A stretch of DNA of 64,000 nt from NCBI GenBank assembly GCA_022497145.1, contig MU385968.1, forward strand, positions 1 to 64,000. The letters run 5' to 3'. A program made the position numbers and the translations under genes. Shown piece by piece: positions 37,316 to 48,856 of the stretch. Within the stretch, counting starts at the first letter, position 1. Each line of letters starts with the position of its first letter. The DNA comes from Rostrohypoxylon terebratum. Taxonomy: Eukaryota > Ascomycota > Sordariomycetes > Xylariales > Hypoxylaceae. The notes beneath the pieces are model-generated. The model had not been told where the DNA came from, made no database searches, and saw nothing but the letters and a program-made list of their open reading frames with translations.

Positions 37316-37755
37316 TTACCAGTTCGGGTTCAGGTTCAGGTTCGCTTGGGTCGAGAGCCAGTTTAGAGCCGCCTCCGCGGCATCTTCCCTGGCATTGGTG
37401 ATGTTTCTTCCATCGTACCAGTAGCGCGCTTCGATCCGCTTTCCGTATACGGTAACTATACTGGACCAGGCAGTGCGACCGCCTACGCGTCAAAGAGTGA
37501 GCCCCGGTTAGCTAAACCCACCAATTGAGAGAACACTGGCGGACAAGTAAGAAAAATGGACATGACTCTCTCACCTCGTCGGTCAGATACTATTTGGAAA
37601 TGAGGCGCTGTGATCTGATATTCGCGGCACACCTCTGCCCGATAAAAGTTAGTCAAACTCATTCAAGTCCCATGTGAAAGTCGTGATGTCCCACCTGCCA
37701 ACCGGTCCTGCCACGGTGTGCCTGTGTTCTGTTGCTGCTGCTGTGTGGACGGCAT
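37316..37755 (-). CDS. Small dsRNA-binding-domain-like protein (hidden three-exon gene)
   Basis: Exons on the minus strand are 37755-37695, 37634-37575 and 37482-37316 (288 nt, 95 aa). Both introns are canonical: 60 nt (GTGGGA, TGACTAAC, CAG) and 92 nt (GTGAGA, GCTAAC, TAG). Each restores a split codon so that LA-E-VCREYQ and SDRR-G-GRTAW join cleanly. The product starts with a Q-rich tail (MPSTQQQQQ). Residues about 15-82 look like one dsRBD fold: helix (WQDRLAEVCREY), three strands (HFQIVSDRRG; TAWSSIVTVYG; IEARYWYDG) and the C-terminal helix NAREDAAEAALNWL, whose KKxAxxxAA-like Ala pattern is typical. The strong basic KKxAK motif is not conserved, so RNA binding is uncertain. The tail LNLNPN comes from a 6-bp repeat. 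No exon exceeds 170 nt, so it is easily missed. It sits alone in a 9.4 kb gap. Confidence 0.75.
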
Positions 37756-40700
37756 GATGATTGGATACGTGATATGAGTCTCGAGGGAAGTTGATGAGGC
37801 AGGCTAACACTTCGAACCAAAATAGATATACGCTTTGCGATGTAGCAGAGCGATGACCAGTGCTTGAGGTAATACGATATGGGTAAGAGAATAGACAGGC
37901 CAACCCTCAAGACGCAGGTGGGAGACCAGGCAACGTAAATACCTTATATATTCGAGGCAGAGTCGTTGTTCTCGTTTTGTCCCGATTAGGCAGGGAGAGA
38001 CACGACCAGCAGCATGGACGAACGATATTATCTACGTACAGGCAATGGGTAGGTATGAAGGGGATGGCAAGTGCGATAGATCAGAATCGCGAATTGTGAC
38101 GAGGCGACGGGTGATGTGGCAGGAAAGGATTAGTTAGCGGCTCTTTAGCTGTTTGCGCAACGGTGCAGTACGGCTGTGAAGGGAAATTATTCGGCAGGAG
38201 AGACGGCATCATGCATCGTGTATGTGTACGTACGTGGTGGGTGGACGGCAGGTTTCGTTGTATGAGAGGCGTTAGAAGTGGTAGAAGAGGAGGATGATGT
38301 GGGAAACAACCGACACAATTCTCGTTGCCGTTATAAGTTACAATCGAGCCAGACCATACCGATTCCTTCTCAACCAGAGAGCCAACTGCTTACTAGGGTC
38401 AACGGGCCAAGGTAGGAAACTTATCAAGCAAACATATCGAGATAGATTAAAGGATTGTTTTTCTTTTCTCGCTTTTCACCCCCCTTTCTGAAAACCGTCA
38501 TCAAGATCCATCTTCCGTACTATGAGAGAGAGATGGGAAAAGATGACCTGGGGTAAACGATGTAGCCGGGTACTGTGCAGGTGTTCGTTCGGGTAACATC
38601 GATGCTAACCGCAAAGGTGAGAGGGCCGGTGAGCCGTGAAATAAAAAGAAGAAAAATATAAGTGGACAACATGATAGACATCTATCTATGACCCACTCCA
38701 AGTAGCTCAAGAAAAAAAATAGCTAGGTTTGGTAATGGTAAAAACTATTGATAATTGATGAGAGAAAAAAATTACCTAGGGACGGGTGTATGTGCATACA
38801 ATACATGCAACCTAGGATGCGGGCTTCGAACCTGCATGTGGTGCACACATAAAGGAAAGCGGTTTTGAAACGACAGAGATGGGAAAAGAAAACAAGAGAA
38901 TACCGTACCATCGACAGGCCAAATCGGGCGCGGGGGCGTAGGCATGGGCACAACTTAATGACAGCTTCCTGCAACTTGGATGAGAGCATGCGAGCAATAA
39001 ACGCATAGAAAAGGGCTGATGTATTGCTGCAAAGCTTGACGTAGCAATGAATGTCATAGTACATCCAAGGTACTTCCCCAAGTTCGGAGATATTTTGATG
39101 AATGAGTGGCACCGGCTCTGCCGTGGATACCTAGGCCCCAGATAGGAGTAGATAGGTACATACATAGGTACACCCATGGACCATGGTATGTAGAGATATG
39201 TGCGCAGTTCTGTATGCAACTTGAATTTATTACGCGGCTGTATGACAACCAAGCGCTTTGGTGGCCGACTAATCCTGAACAGTCTGTCTTAACCCGAGAC
39301 TTAGGGAAGCAGACTCAACCATCCTCGCATCCAATTAAACTGCAAATGTAGCCCGTTTATGAATAGTAGGCTCGGGGCAGGTAGGAAGCCAATTTGACAG
39401 GCCAGGCGTTGGAAGCCCCTTGGCCATTGCGTGACAATTCAGACCCAACAACGTGGTTGAACCGCGCCACGACGGACAGCTGCTGCCGCTGTGGCATCCT
39501 GGCAGTTGTGAGCAATAGAAAAATCCCCGAGTCTCGAGGTCGTCCTTGTAACCTTGGAGCACAGCCTGACTGAACGTCGAATGCCGTTCGTACGGGTTGT
39601 ATCAGAGGCAGAGGCCGCGGTCGACTGCATGATGGATGCATAATACTGTATCTACTCAGGTCCTAGGAGTCAAGGAGTCATGTTTGTAGAATAGAGAGGA
39701 GCGATCTTATTAGGCCATGCTGTTTTCTGCCTAATTCAATGCAATGCCTTCTTGACGCAATGGTGACAGCCATAAACGCCTCGTTTCTCGCTTGCTGCGT
39801 TGTTGATGTTTGCTTTTTCTTCTTTTATTTCCCGACAGGGGAATCCGTCAGGGACCTTGCCCCCAAATTTTGGCCCAATTGATCGGGACTTGAAGCTATG
39901 ATTGGTTGAGATAGGCACAAGCATGCAGTACGATCGAGGAACAACCGGTCGCATAACCACATTGGCCTGTTTTAAGAAAATCTACCATTTCATGGCATTG
40001 AAGAAAAGTTAGGCTAGAATTCGGTAACAAGTTAGGCATAAACTCAGCGGGGTGACGAATGGGGTTGCTGGTCTTCGTTTGTGGCTGCTCATGAAGAACC
40101 CCCCAACTTCATAATGAAGGATTTAAGCTGAAGCAGGGGTTTGGAGCGAACAGCTAGGCTATCAGCCTATCCAGTCTATCCAGTAGCCATTGTGTCTCGG
40201 GACTGGCTAGAGGCAGCTGAAAATGATCGACCCAGCTATCCTGTTTTTTTTATTAGGCATATATGGCCATAGGTGGCCCATGAACTCATAACTAATTCCA
40301 ATTTGGCTATTCGACCTGCCAAGCAAGTCGGTGTGAAGGGCTATTGTGACGACGCGATGGTAATACTACTTCGGCCAGGACATTCGAGCCAAAGTTTGAG
40401 TGGCAGACGGGCTCACTTAAGTCCCAACCAGTCCAATGTCGGGAATCCAGTGTCGGAAACGAAAGGGCCTCATTGCCAAGTGTGGACTCGTTGTCTTGCA
40501 ACGGCTACCAAGTACCAGGTAGGTATTTGTGCCCACAGAGAAGAAATACCTAGCACCCAATACCGAGCCTCAACACGCATAATCTAGTGTCAAAGAAACA
40601 ACCTTGAAAAAAGTGAGATGCACGTCACCGGCATCCGTGGGCCTTTGGTGATATCAGTGGAGACCGTTGAGCTCACATGATGTTGTCATGTATGCTGGCA

Positions 40701-42413
40701 AGAAATAGGGCAAGTACAGATTCTTTGGAGCTATCAACATGTATCAGCCCTGCGTACCCAGGTCGTGCTGCACGTCCCCGACCCGTCGAATAAGGAACCG
40801 TGTTAAGACGATGGCTTATGATCGTATCGGGAAGCTCAAGATGTTGTGATTTCTGATTAATGACGGACCCATCAGGACGGTTCGTCGGAACAGCATGACA
40901 ACGTGGAACGGCGCAGTGCAGGGACAACCACAGAAGCCTTGTATTCTACGCATTATGTCCAGGTCAAGACTCAATATGATTCGGCCGAGAAATATGGCAA
41001 GGGCTAGAAAGAGTAGAGATTACCTAGACCCACGTATTTCGTGATAATGGGGAGGGCAGAAGATCCTTGCGACGATCTATTTAGACGCTTTGTCCAGACC
41101 TTGTATGTATGGTGTGCTTGCAAGGATGCCCGGGCTAGAAAGATCGGGTGCTTCATGTAAGACTTCCTAGAGATCATCCCCAGACTAGGAGATATATTTT
41201 GGCAGTATATGGTAGAATCGAACACTTTTCGCAGGAAATGCCAGAGTGTGAGAAAATGTTTGCCAGAGCGCGACGTTGTTAAGATGACTCATACCGAGAG
41301 CAATAAGCCGACGGATGTTCCGCTCCCTTGCTATAGCCAATTGTCTGCAGCGAGTGGGCGAAGTGAAACAGGATGGAGGATTTGAAAGACCAGTAAGAAA
41401 GCCCAAGAAGGCTATCGCGATGATGACGACACCGGATCAGCAAGATGTCAGGATGTCCGGGTGCATGGAAAACGATTCGCACAAGCACCTGCACCGGAGG
41501 TCAGCATGAGTATAATATTCGGCTTAGGATTCCTGTCAGATCTAGGAGAGGGAATGTAGTGGTTGTAATGGTCTATGGCTACCCACCTGAGCTAACAAGT
41601 ACCTACCATTTTCCAATTCGTCCGAAATGGTGTACTGCTGGATGTGTAGGTGCGCCTCATATCAACTTCTAGGGTATTAGACCGTACTGCTGAAGTCAGC
41701 CAGTGAGGTACCTACCTGGTGACCTACCTGGTGACCTACACGCAAGTCGTGGCAATCTCGTCCCCAACCCGTAGCATCGCTCCGGAGCCTTGTCCGAAAT
41801 CTTACATGGAGGAATCCATAACAATTTTTTCGTATAGAAGCCTGGCTATCGGGTTCATCCCGTTGGCTCGGGAAGGGCGGCCAATGTTGAGTTTCAAGTA
41901 ATAGGATGATAGGGATGCGGCAGGCGGACCAGCAGAGACAATCTTTGAATATCGCGTACCTGGGTAGATACCTACCTGGCTGCCTGGGTACCCAGACTGC
42001 CAGGCTGCCAGGCTGCCAGTTAGATAGGCATATAGGTAGCTTGCCGAAATATCCAGTGTTACACCTTGTAGGACAAACGGACCATGGCACAACACCATCC
42101 AGTAAACCCCTTGCCGCCCATCATCATTTCAGATTAACGAGCGACGAATGATAGGTCTAGGTGTGTATTGAGATCGAAGTGCACGAAACCGGGGAAAGTG
42201 AAAGAAGGATCCCACCGCTGCCGCTGCCGAATGAAACTGATAGAATCGTAGTAGATCAAGGACAAGTGACCCTCGATATGAGAAGTGAAGCATCAAATAT
42301 CATTAATTAGATTAATAATAGGTATTGATATTGCATAGAATATTAGACTCGTACTCGTAAACATCGTTGGATCAGATTCATTCGCTCCTACACAGCTGTA
42401 TTCAGTAAAGACT

Positions 42414-42433
42414 TAGGACCTAGGACCTAGGAC
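42414..42433. repeat. GGACCTA tandem repeat
   Basis: Nearly three tandem copies of a 7-bp unit built on CCTAGG, in a spacer. Confidence 0.65.
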
Positions 42434-43160
42434 AAGAGGTATGAAATGTTTGAAGTTCAAATTAAGTATAAGCGTTGATAATTGATGGCGACTAAGATTC
42501 AATAGATGAGATCCATGGATGAGATGATTAATAAGATTGGAGAAGCTGGAAAGGGGGCAGGGGGGGGGGAGCGCTGTGAGAGAGCTACCAGGCTGCCAGG
42601 CTACCTAGCGTAGTACCCTAGGCCAGCCTAGGCACATCCATGAGTGTGGATGTCTCCACTGTCAACCTTGGGTAAAGAACGGCGGTCACAGTTAACCCCG
42701 GATTCCGTTGAAGTACCTCGTAGGTATTCGGCACGTGTGCAAGACACATGCCCAGGTTGCCCAGGTGCATTAAAAGTTGTGTAACACACACTAACGAACC
42801 AATTCGGCACCTGACAGCCTGACAATCTTACAAAATGGCCGAGCTGGTAACAGGTTACAGAAACTGTTACAGAAACTGGCAGTCGCAGGTAACGAAGCTT
42901 AGCTTTCGGTGTGTGGCTGGGTTGGGGAATGGTGGAAAAACCAGGGGGATAGCCGGGATGCGGAGATACGATTCAAGGTCAACTGCCAGGTGATGCCAAC
43001 GCCGAATATGTGGGTCTACCAAGCTGACCAGGGAAGTTACCTCGGCATCTCCGTCTCATCCTTTTTAAAATAATATGTGATTGATGTGATGCGACACGCA
43101 TCTCAGAACCTTAACCGCGTCAACTAAGCGTCTGTTGTCATCCATCCTCTTACTTCATAT

Positions 43161-43200
43161 CAGATCAGATCAAATCAATCAAATCAATCAATCAATCAAG
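43161..43200. repeat. ATCAA/ATCAG low-complexity tandem
   Basis: Imperfect 4-5 bp units in the presumed 5' UTR or promoter of the nitronate monooxygenase gene. Confidence 0.6.
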
Positions 43201-43424
43201 TTCGTTGTTTGAGTTTCCTCTAAATTCGTTTGCTTTGCTAGGCTACAATATAGGTATCATCAATACATCGATACATCACTTGTCGCTTCTGCCTTGATCA
43301 TCGATCGGGCATCTTCTTTTCGACTTGTCATATACCTAGGTCAGGTATTTGTCAGGATTTTATCAGGCTTCACTTAAGGTTATATCAAGGTGATTAGCAT
43401 AAGGCTACCAATCCCCAAGTCAGG

Positions 43425-44568
43425 ATGCCCTTCGACACCGAGCTGACTCGCCGCCTGGGCATCAAAATTCCTGTCGTGCAGGGTGGCATGCAGTACGTTG
43501 GATATGCTGAGCTGGCCGCTGCCGTGTCTAATGCGGGAGGGTTGGGTCTCCTCACAGCTCTCACCCAGCCCACACCCGAGGACTTGAGAAATGAGATCCG
43601 GCGGTGTAAGAAGATGACGAAAAACCCATTCGGCGTCAACATCACCCTCTTGCCTACCATGGTCCCCCCGGATTACGGTGCCTACGCCCAGGTTGTTATC
43701 GACGAGGGTATCAAGGTCGTCGAGACCGCAGGTAACAGCCCTGGTCCAGTCATATCCAAGCTGAAGACCGCTGGTATCATCATTCTCCACAAGTGTACTA
43801 CTATCAGGCACGCACAGAGCGCCATCAAGCTCGGAGTAGATTTCCTATCCATAGATGGATTCGAGTGCGCGGGGTGAGTCAACTAACCAGATCCCACCTA
43901 CCGGGATCTTTATGCCCGTTCGCATAATTAGGACAATAGACGCTCATCATGGTTGGCAGACACGTGGGCGAGTCGGACATCACCAATTTTATCCTTTTAA
44001 GCAAGGCGCGCCAGACGCTCAAGGTACCCTTCATCGCGTCTGGGGGTTTCGCCGATGGCCAAGGCCTGGCCGCTGCTCTTTGTCTCGGCGCCGAAGGCAT
44101 CAACATGGGTACCCGCTTCATGTGTACTGTCGAAGCCCCTATCCACCAGAAGATCAAGGAGCAGATCGTCAAGGCCCAGGAAACTGACACAGCCTTGGTA
44201 ATGCGGAGGTGGACCAACACCACGCGTCTATTCCGTAATCAGGTCACGGACCAAGTTGTGAAGATCGAGAAAGAGAGTAAGACGGGAGAATTTGCTGAGA
44301 TCGCCCCTTATGTAAGCGGGAAGCGAGGTCGGCAAGTTTTCATTAATGGAGATGCTGAATTCGGCGTAAGTCGCACCAGTCCTCGTTTTCTTACCCCTAG
44401 ACCTCGTTTGCTAAACACAAGAAACAATAGGTTTGGACTGCCGGGCAGGTCATTGGTCTGATTCACGACATCCCGACGTGCGGTGCTCTCTTGGAAAGGA
44501 TTGAAAAGGAGGCGGAGGCGACACTGACCTCAAAGCTTGCGCTTGCCAAACCTCAAAGCAAGCTATGA
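43425..44568 (+). CDS. Nitronate monooxygenase (2-nitropropane dioxygenase family)
   Basis: FMN enzyme of TIM-barrel fold that oxidises propionate 3-nitronate or other alkyl nitronates with O2. Exons are 43425-43873, 43960-44365 and 44431-44568 (993 nt, 330 aa). Both introns are GT-AG and restore frame: CAG|GHVGE and EFG|VWTAGQ. Motifs include PVVQGGMQYVG at the N-terminus, the GVNITLLP strand, the ETAGNSPGP loop, FECAGHVGE whose His is the family's catalytic histidine, and the phosphate-binding ASGGFADGQGLAAALCLGAEGINMGTRF segment. The length is typical. There is no signal or targeting peptide, so it is probably cytosolic. It faces the Sup35 gene at a 2 kb convergent spacer. Confidence 0.93.
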
Positions 44569-46545
44569 CAGGATATTTTGTACGACATATTGCCAGGAGT
44601 ATTGCAACTAAAACAGGTTCTGTTGATGAGCATGCCGTATCATTTATTTGCATGCTATGGGATTCCACTTGCTAGAAATGCTTCACTACATGTGATATAG
44701 ATCTATACGATAAGAATCTAAACGTGCTACCAAACTCTTACAATCCCCTGGCCACGAGGGACGATGGAATCAATCAACTTCTTGTGAACTCCAAACACTC
44801 AGCCTCCGGTATAAGAATCGTACCCATGATTGTTGTTCAGGTAACATAGAATTACAATGCAACTAGAAGTGCCAAAGACGACTTAAGTACCTAGCTCACA
44901 GGGACTTAGTCATACCCATCACCATCCTCACCACGATCTTCACGGACTATCAGCCTGCTAAATCACGCCCAATGCTCCACAGACGCGGTACAGGGTCGAG
45001 CACAAGCCAGGCTAGTGCTGCAACGCAGTCCCAGTCCCGGATGGATCCCACAGAAACCGTGCGGACGCGTTCGCAGCCTGCGAACCACCACGCACGACAT
45101 CGAGTCCTTCGGGAGTTACCTATGCACGAGGGAAGCAAGACATCGGCCCGCCACCCGTTCACGCATGCCGGGTCTCATACATACCTACACATATGCACAT
45201 GCACTAAAAAAGCAAAAAGAGAAAATCTCCATATTCCCGTACCACGCGAATCGTGATCGATGAGCTATACCTGCCCTCGGATCGGTAGACTGCCAGAGGA
45301 GAAAAAAAACAGGGCTGACAAGCAACAGCCGGCGAAGCTTACGGGATTTTTCGCAGAAGGCTAGTCAGTATCCATAGATGTGTGTACGCACGTACGTACG
45401 TGTATACCGTACGCATATAGGTAAGACGGGCTTTGCTTTGCTCCATACCCCTAGATGACGCTTCGCCGCCTTTCCGCGGTCAAACCCCTACTACCGCCCC
45501 AACGGGTAGATCCCGTGCAATAGTTTGTCCCCTGTATGCATAGGTAGGTTACCTAGGCAGGCAGGGAGGGAGGATGAATCAACCGGCATCGTCGATACAG
45601 ACGATTAAGTGCTGACCACCACCCCTTTCCGCCAACTGGGTCCTTTGTCATTCCTTCGACACGCACGCGGATTCCGGGATGTCACCGTCATACCCCCTCA
45701 ACATGCGAGGTTGCCTTGCACAAGGAAGCTTCGCGTCTTAGGTATTGCAAGTATTGCAAGACTAGGCGTTGTTGATAATTACCTATGACTTCTCGCGAGG
45801 AGTCTCCGCCGGGAACGGACCAAAGATGGGCGAGAGGGAGATAGGCACGTTTATTTTTAATTTAGCTTCAACAAACTCAACAACGAAAATGATCTTCACA
45901 GGCAAATATTCTCCAGATAGACGCAGAATCACTCAAGAAACCTCCTATCCCTTGAAAAGGTAAGATTCAAGGAGACTAGGCCAAGCTTCTAAAACCTAGC
46001 ACAGGTAACATACTGCTGAAGAAGTCTCATGAAGATGTGAGAACCCTCTCAACATTAGCCGAATGTAATCAGGTTGGATTGTTCCAGTAATATTTGATCT
46101 AATAAAGTTCTTTTGGTATATGGGTAGGCACGATAGGTATCACGAAAGGAAGTGTTGTATCATCCCGCAAGCATTATGGCGTAAAGCCGTGAAAGCTGTA
46201 ATCAATTTCAACTTTGTAGCAATTATATTTTGTGTCAAGCTGCAGCGATTAGGAATTCGACTAATACGTTTGATACAAGGGAAGCACATTGGGGCTTTGT
46301 CTGGGAGAAAGAATGGCTTTTTATTGGGGATGGTCAAGTCTATCTTTGCCATTTCTTATCCTTGCTAACATTTAGATTATCCTCACTCGTGGAGAGATAA
46401 TATCATCCAACAGTAGCATTGCAGCTGGGCTGCTTGCTAATACTAACCGATGTAGCTCACGACGTTATTTTTGGTTAGAGCTAATACGCGACAAATCGGC
46501 TATAGATGCCTTTTAGGCTTCATGAGTAGTGGATCTTGACTCCCC
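44569..46545. other. Convergent spacer, 2 kb
   Basis: Between nitronate monooxygenase (plus) and Sup35 (minus). Two short plus ORFs (45769-45963, 46120-46368) have no recognisable motif. An alternating ACGTACGTACGT block lies near 45390. No tRNA or other gene is identified. Confidence 0.45.
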
Positions 46546-48856
46546 TTAAGCAGACTCATCAGTGATAAGCTTGGTAATCTTTCCGATGGCAATGGTTTGA
46601 CCCTAGAATTACCATGTTAGTCTTTGCTAATAGAAGTACGTAATTGGAGAAATTTACCTGGTCTCTTAACGTGAATCGACCCATTTGGGGATAATCTTCG
46701 AACCTTTCGATACAGACAGAACCGGCACCGCCCGTGATTTGCATCTTGGCAATAATGCTATCTCCTTTTTTCGCATGGGTCGGTGGCAACTTACTCTTTC
46801 TGCCGGTTCCTTTCTGCAGCTTGTGTAGCAACGCAGCAAAAGTTACTTCCTCGACGGCAGAGTGGACGTGTAGAACACAGTTGAAACCAGCAGTGAGAAT
46901 GTTCTTCAGTTCAAGAATCCTGATCTGGGCCTCGAAAGCCGAGACGTTGTGGACTAGACGCTTCGGGGAGCAGAGCACAAAACCTGCGGAGATATCGTCC
47001 TCTTCGATACCTCGGAGCCGTATCCGAACTTGGTCACCGCATTGGGCGACCTGAATTTCGTCTTCTGTTTCGCCGTAGAGCGCAGCAATTTCGACTTTCT
47101 CTTTGTTCGGCATCATGATTAAGCTCATTCCCTTCTTGCAAACACCTGCCTCGATCTTGCCTTCAACCATCGTACCCATATCCCTGTACTTGCCGCTGAT
47201 AGCCATCATGAACGGTGCATTGGTCTTGCGCTCAAGAGCTTGCATGTTGTCGAGGTATTCAAGTAGTGAGGGACCATCGTACCAAGGGCAGACATCGGCA
47301 GGAATACGATCCTTGATACCCATGGTCTGCTGAGCGGCGATGGGCATGAAGAAAACATCGGTCTTGAGGTTGTACCCAGTGCCCTTAAGGAACTGGGAAA
47401 GTTTTGTAGTGCATTCCTTGTATCGAGCCTCCGACCACTGGACTGTAGGATCATCCATTTTGTTGATAACAACAACAAGTTTGTTGACACCTTGTGTTTT
47501 AGCCAGCATAGCATGCTCACGGGTTTGACCACCTTTCTCGAATCCTGTTTCGTACTCGCCCTTGCGAGCACTGATAACAAGGATACCAACGTCCGCTTGA
47601 GAAGCACCTCCAATCATGCTCGGGACGTATGTTTTGTGACCGGGGGCATCCAGAATACTATATCGCCGTTTCTCGGTTTCGAAGAACCCTCTTCCGACTT
47701 CGACAGTCTTTCCCTTGGATCGTTCTTCGCTGGTAAGATCGAGTGCCCACGACAGATACCAGGTCTCTCGACCTAATTCCTTCGCCTCCCTCTTGTACTT
47801 GTCCATCGTCCGCTGATCGACCATGCCAGTTGCATATAGGATCGAGCCACCTAGAGTTGATTTTCCAGCGTCGACGTGACCAATGAAGATAATGTTTATG
47901 TGCTCTTTGCCATAAATTTCCTTCAAAGTTTCCTCGTCTACATCGGCTGCCTGTTCGTTCGCAACGGCATCGGCATCGCGGACGGCACCCTTACCGCCTC
48001 TTGAGGGACTCGAGCGTCCGGAGGAAGGTGTAGGAGATGTTTTTCCGCTCGAGGCTTTGGATGATGATTTAGTGGTTTCGCCAGTCTTCTCGATAGCTTT
48101 GGTCGCTGTTACTTTAGAGCCAGCATCTGCCGACGCCTCTTTCTCGGTCTTATCCGAGTTCGGTTCATCCTTTGGAGTTGCTGGAGTACCAATGGAAAGG
48201 ACCTTAGCGGCCTTGGGCTTTGGAGGGTCGCCACCGATGCTTAGGACCTTGCTTCCTCCCTCTTGTTTGGCTACAGGCTTTGGTGCGCTGGCGGGAGCGG
48301 TGGCCGGGGGAGGAGCAGTAGGTGCGGCAGTTGAATCGCCTCGCTTAGCAATGGTAGGAACTGACTGAGGTTGCTGTGCCTGTTGCTTAGGCTTTTGTTG
48401 GGATTGGGGCTGCTGTTGCTGTTGCTGTTGCTGTTGATAATATTGTTGTTGGCCTTGTCTAAATTAGCACACGACGGAATGATCAATTTTTGAATCGAAG
48501 AGAAGAGCATTACCATATGCCTGGTTGTATCCACCTTGTCCATAGACGTTTCCGTATCCCTGGCCTTGGCCCTGTCCTTGACCGTATTGAGGAAAGCCGC
48601 CTTGACCTCCGCCGTACTGGGGGTAGTAGCCTTGGCCGCCATAGTAGCCTTGCTGGTAGTTTGGCATATAACCACCACCGTAGCCTTGACCTGGTTGGAA
48701 TGTCTGAGCAGTGGGTTGGAAGGAGGCGGCGCCAGGTTGGAATGATGCGGCTGCAGGATTTTGTGGTTGGTTGTTTAGGTTCATCTGTTGAGTTTGTCTC
48801 GATAGGTTGTCGTCCTGTGCCGCAGGATCGTCTTCCCAAGAGTTGAGGTCTGCCAT
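46546..48856 (-). CDS. SUP35: Eukaryotic release factor 3 (eRF3/Sup35), prion-like N-terminus
   Basis: GTPase that works with eRF1 to end translation. Exons are 48856-48514, 48453-46658 and 46602-46546 (2,196 nt, 731 aa). Residues 1 to about 145 are rich in Q, G, Y and N with three FQPxA/G repeats and GYYGGQGYYPQYGGGQGG-type repeats, then a polyQ run just after intron 1. Next comes a Lys/Ser/Pro-rich charged middle region to about 295. The EF-1alpha-like GTPase follows: P-loop GHVDAGKST (306-314), switch segment SKGKTVEVGRGFFE, DAPGH, NKMD, then beta-barrel domains 2 and 3 ending in GKITKLITDES. Intron 1 uses an AAG acceptor because the first TAG lies only a few bases after the GCTAAT branch site and would give the wrong frame. 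Intron 2 leaves an 18-codon last exon. Confidence 0.95.

Larger units (their letters stand above)
37756..43424. other. Intergenic, 5.7 kb
   Basis: No gene could be supported on either strand. It should hold the promoter of the dsRBD-like gene (left) and of the nitronate monooxygenase (right). Short tandem repeats occur at 41704-41740 (CTACCTGGTGA twice), 41995-42020 (GGCTGCCA), 42414-42433 (GGACCTA) and 43161-43200 (ATCAA). CCTAGG words are frequent. Confidence 0.4.

Noticed and set aside
38812..38870. Minus-strand segment GCAGGTTCGAAGCCCGC resembling a tRNA T-arm
   Set aside because: No matching acceptor 5' strand, D-arm or anticodon arm upstream.
40273..40587. 104-codon plus-strand ORF in the 5.7 kb spacer
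   Set aside because: Random-like composition, no domain and no splice partners.
45380..45420. Alternating ACGTACGTACGT block
   Set aside because: Short low-complexity palindrome with no linked feature; not enough to call a site.
46559..46657. C-terminal tail of the long Sup35 ORF (VNFSNYVLL...)
   Set aside because: It is intron read-through; splicing 46603-46657 gives the conserved GQTIAIGKITKLI end.
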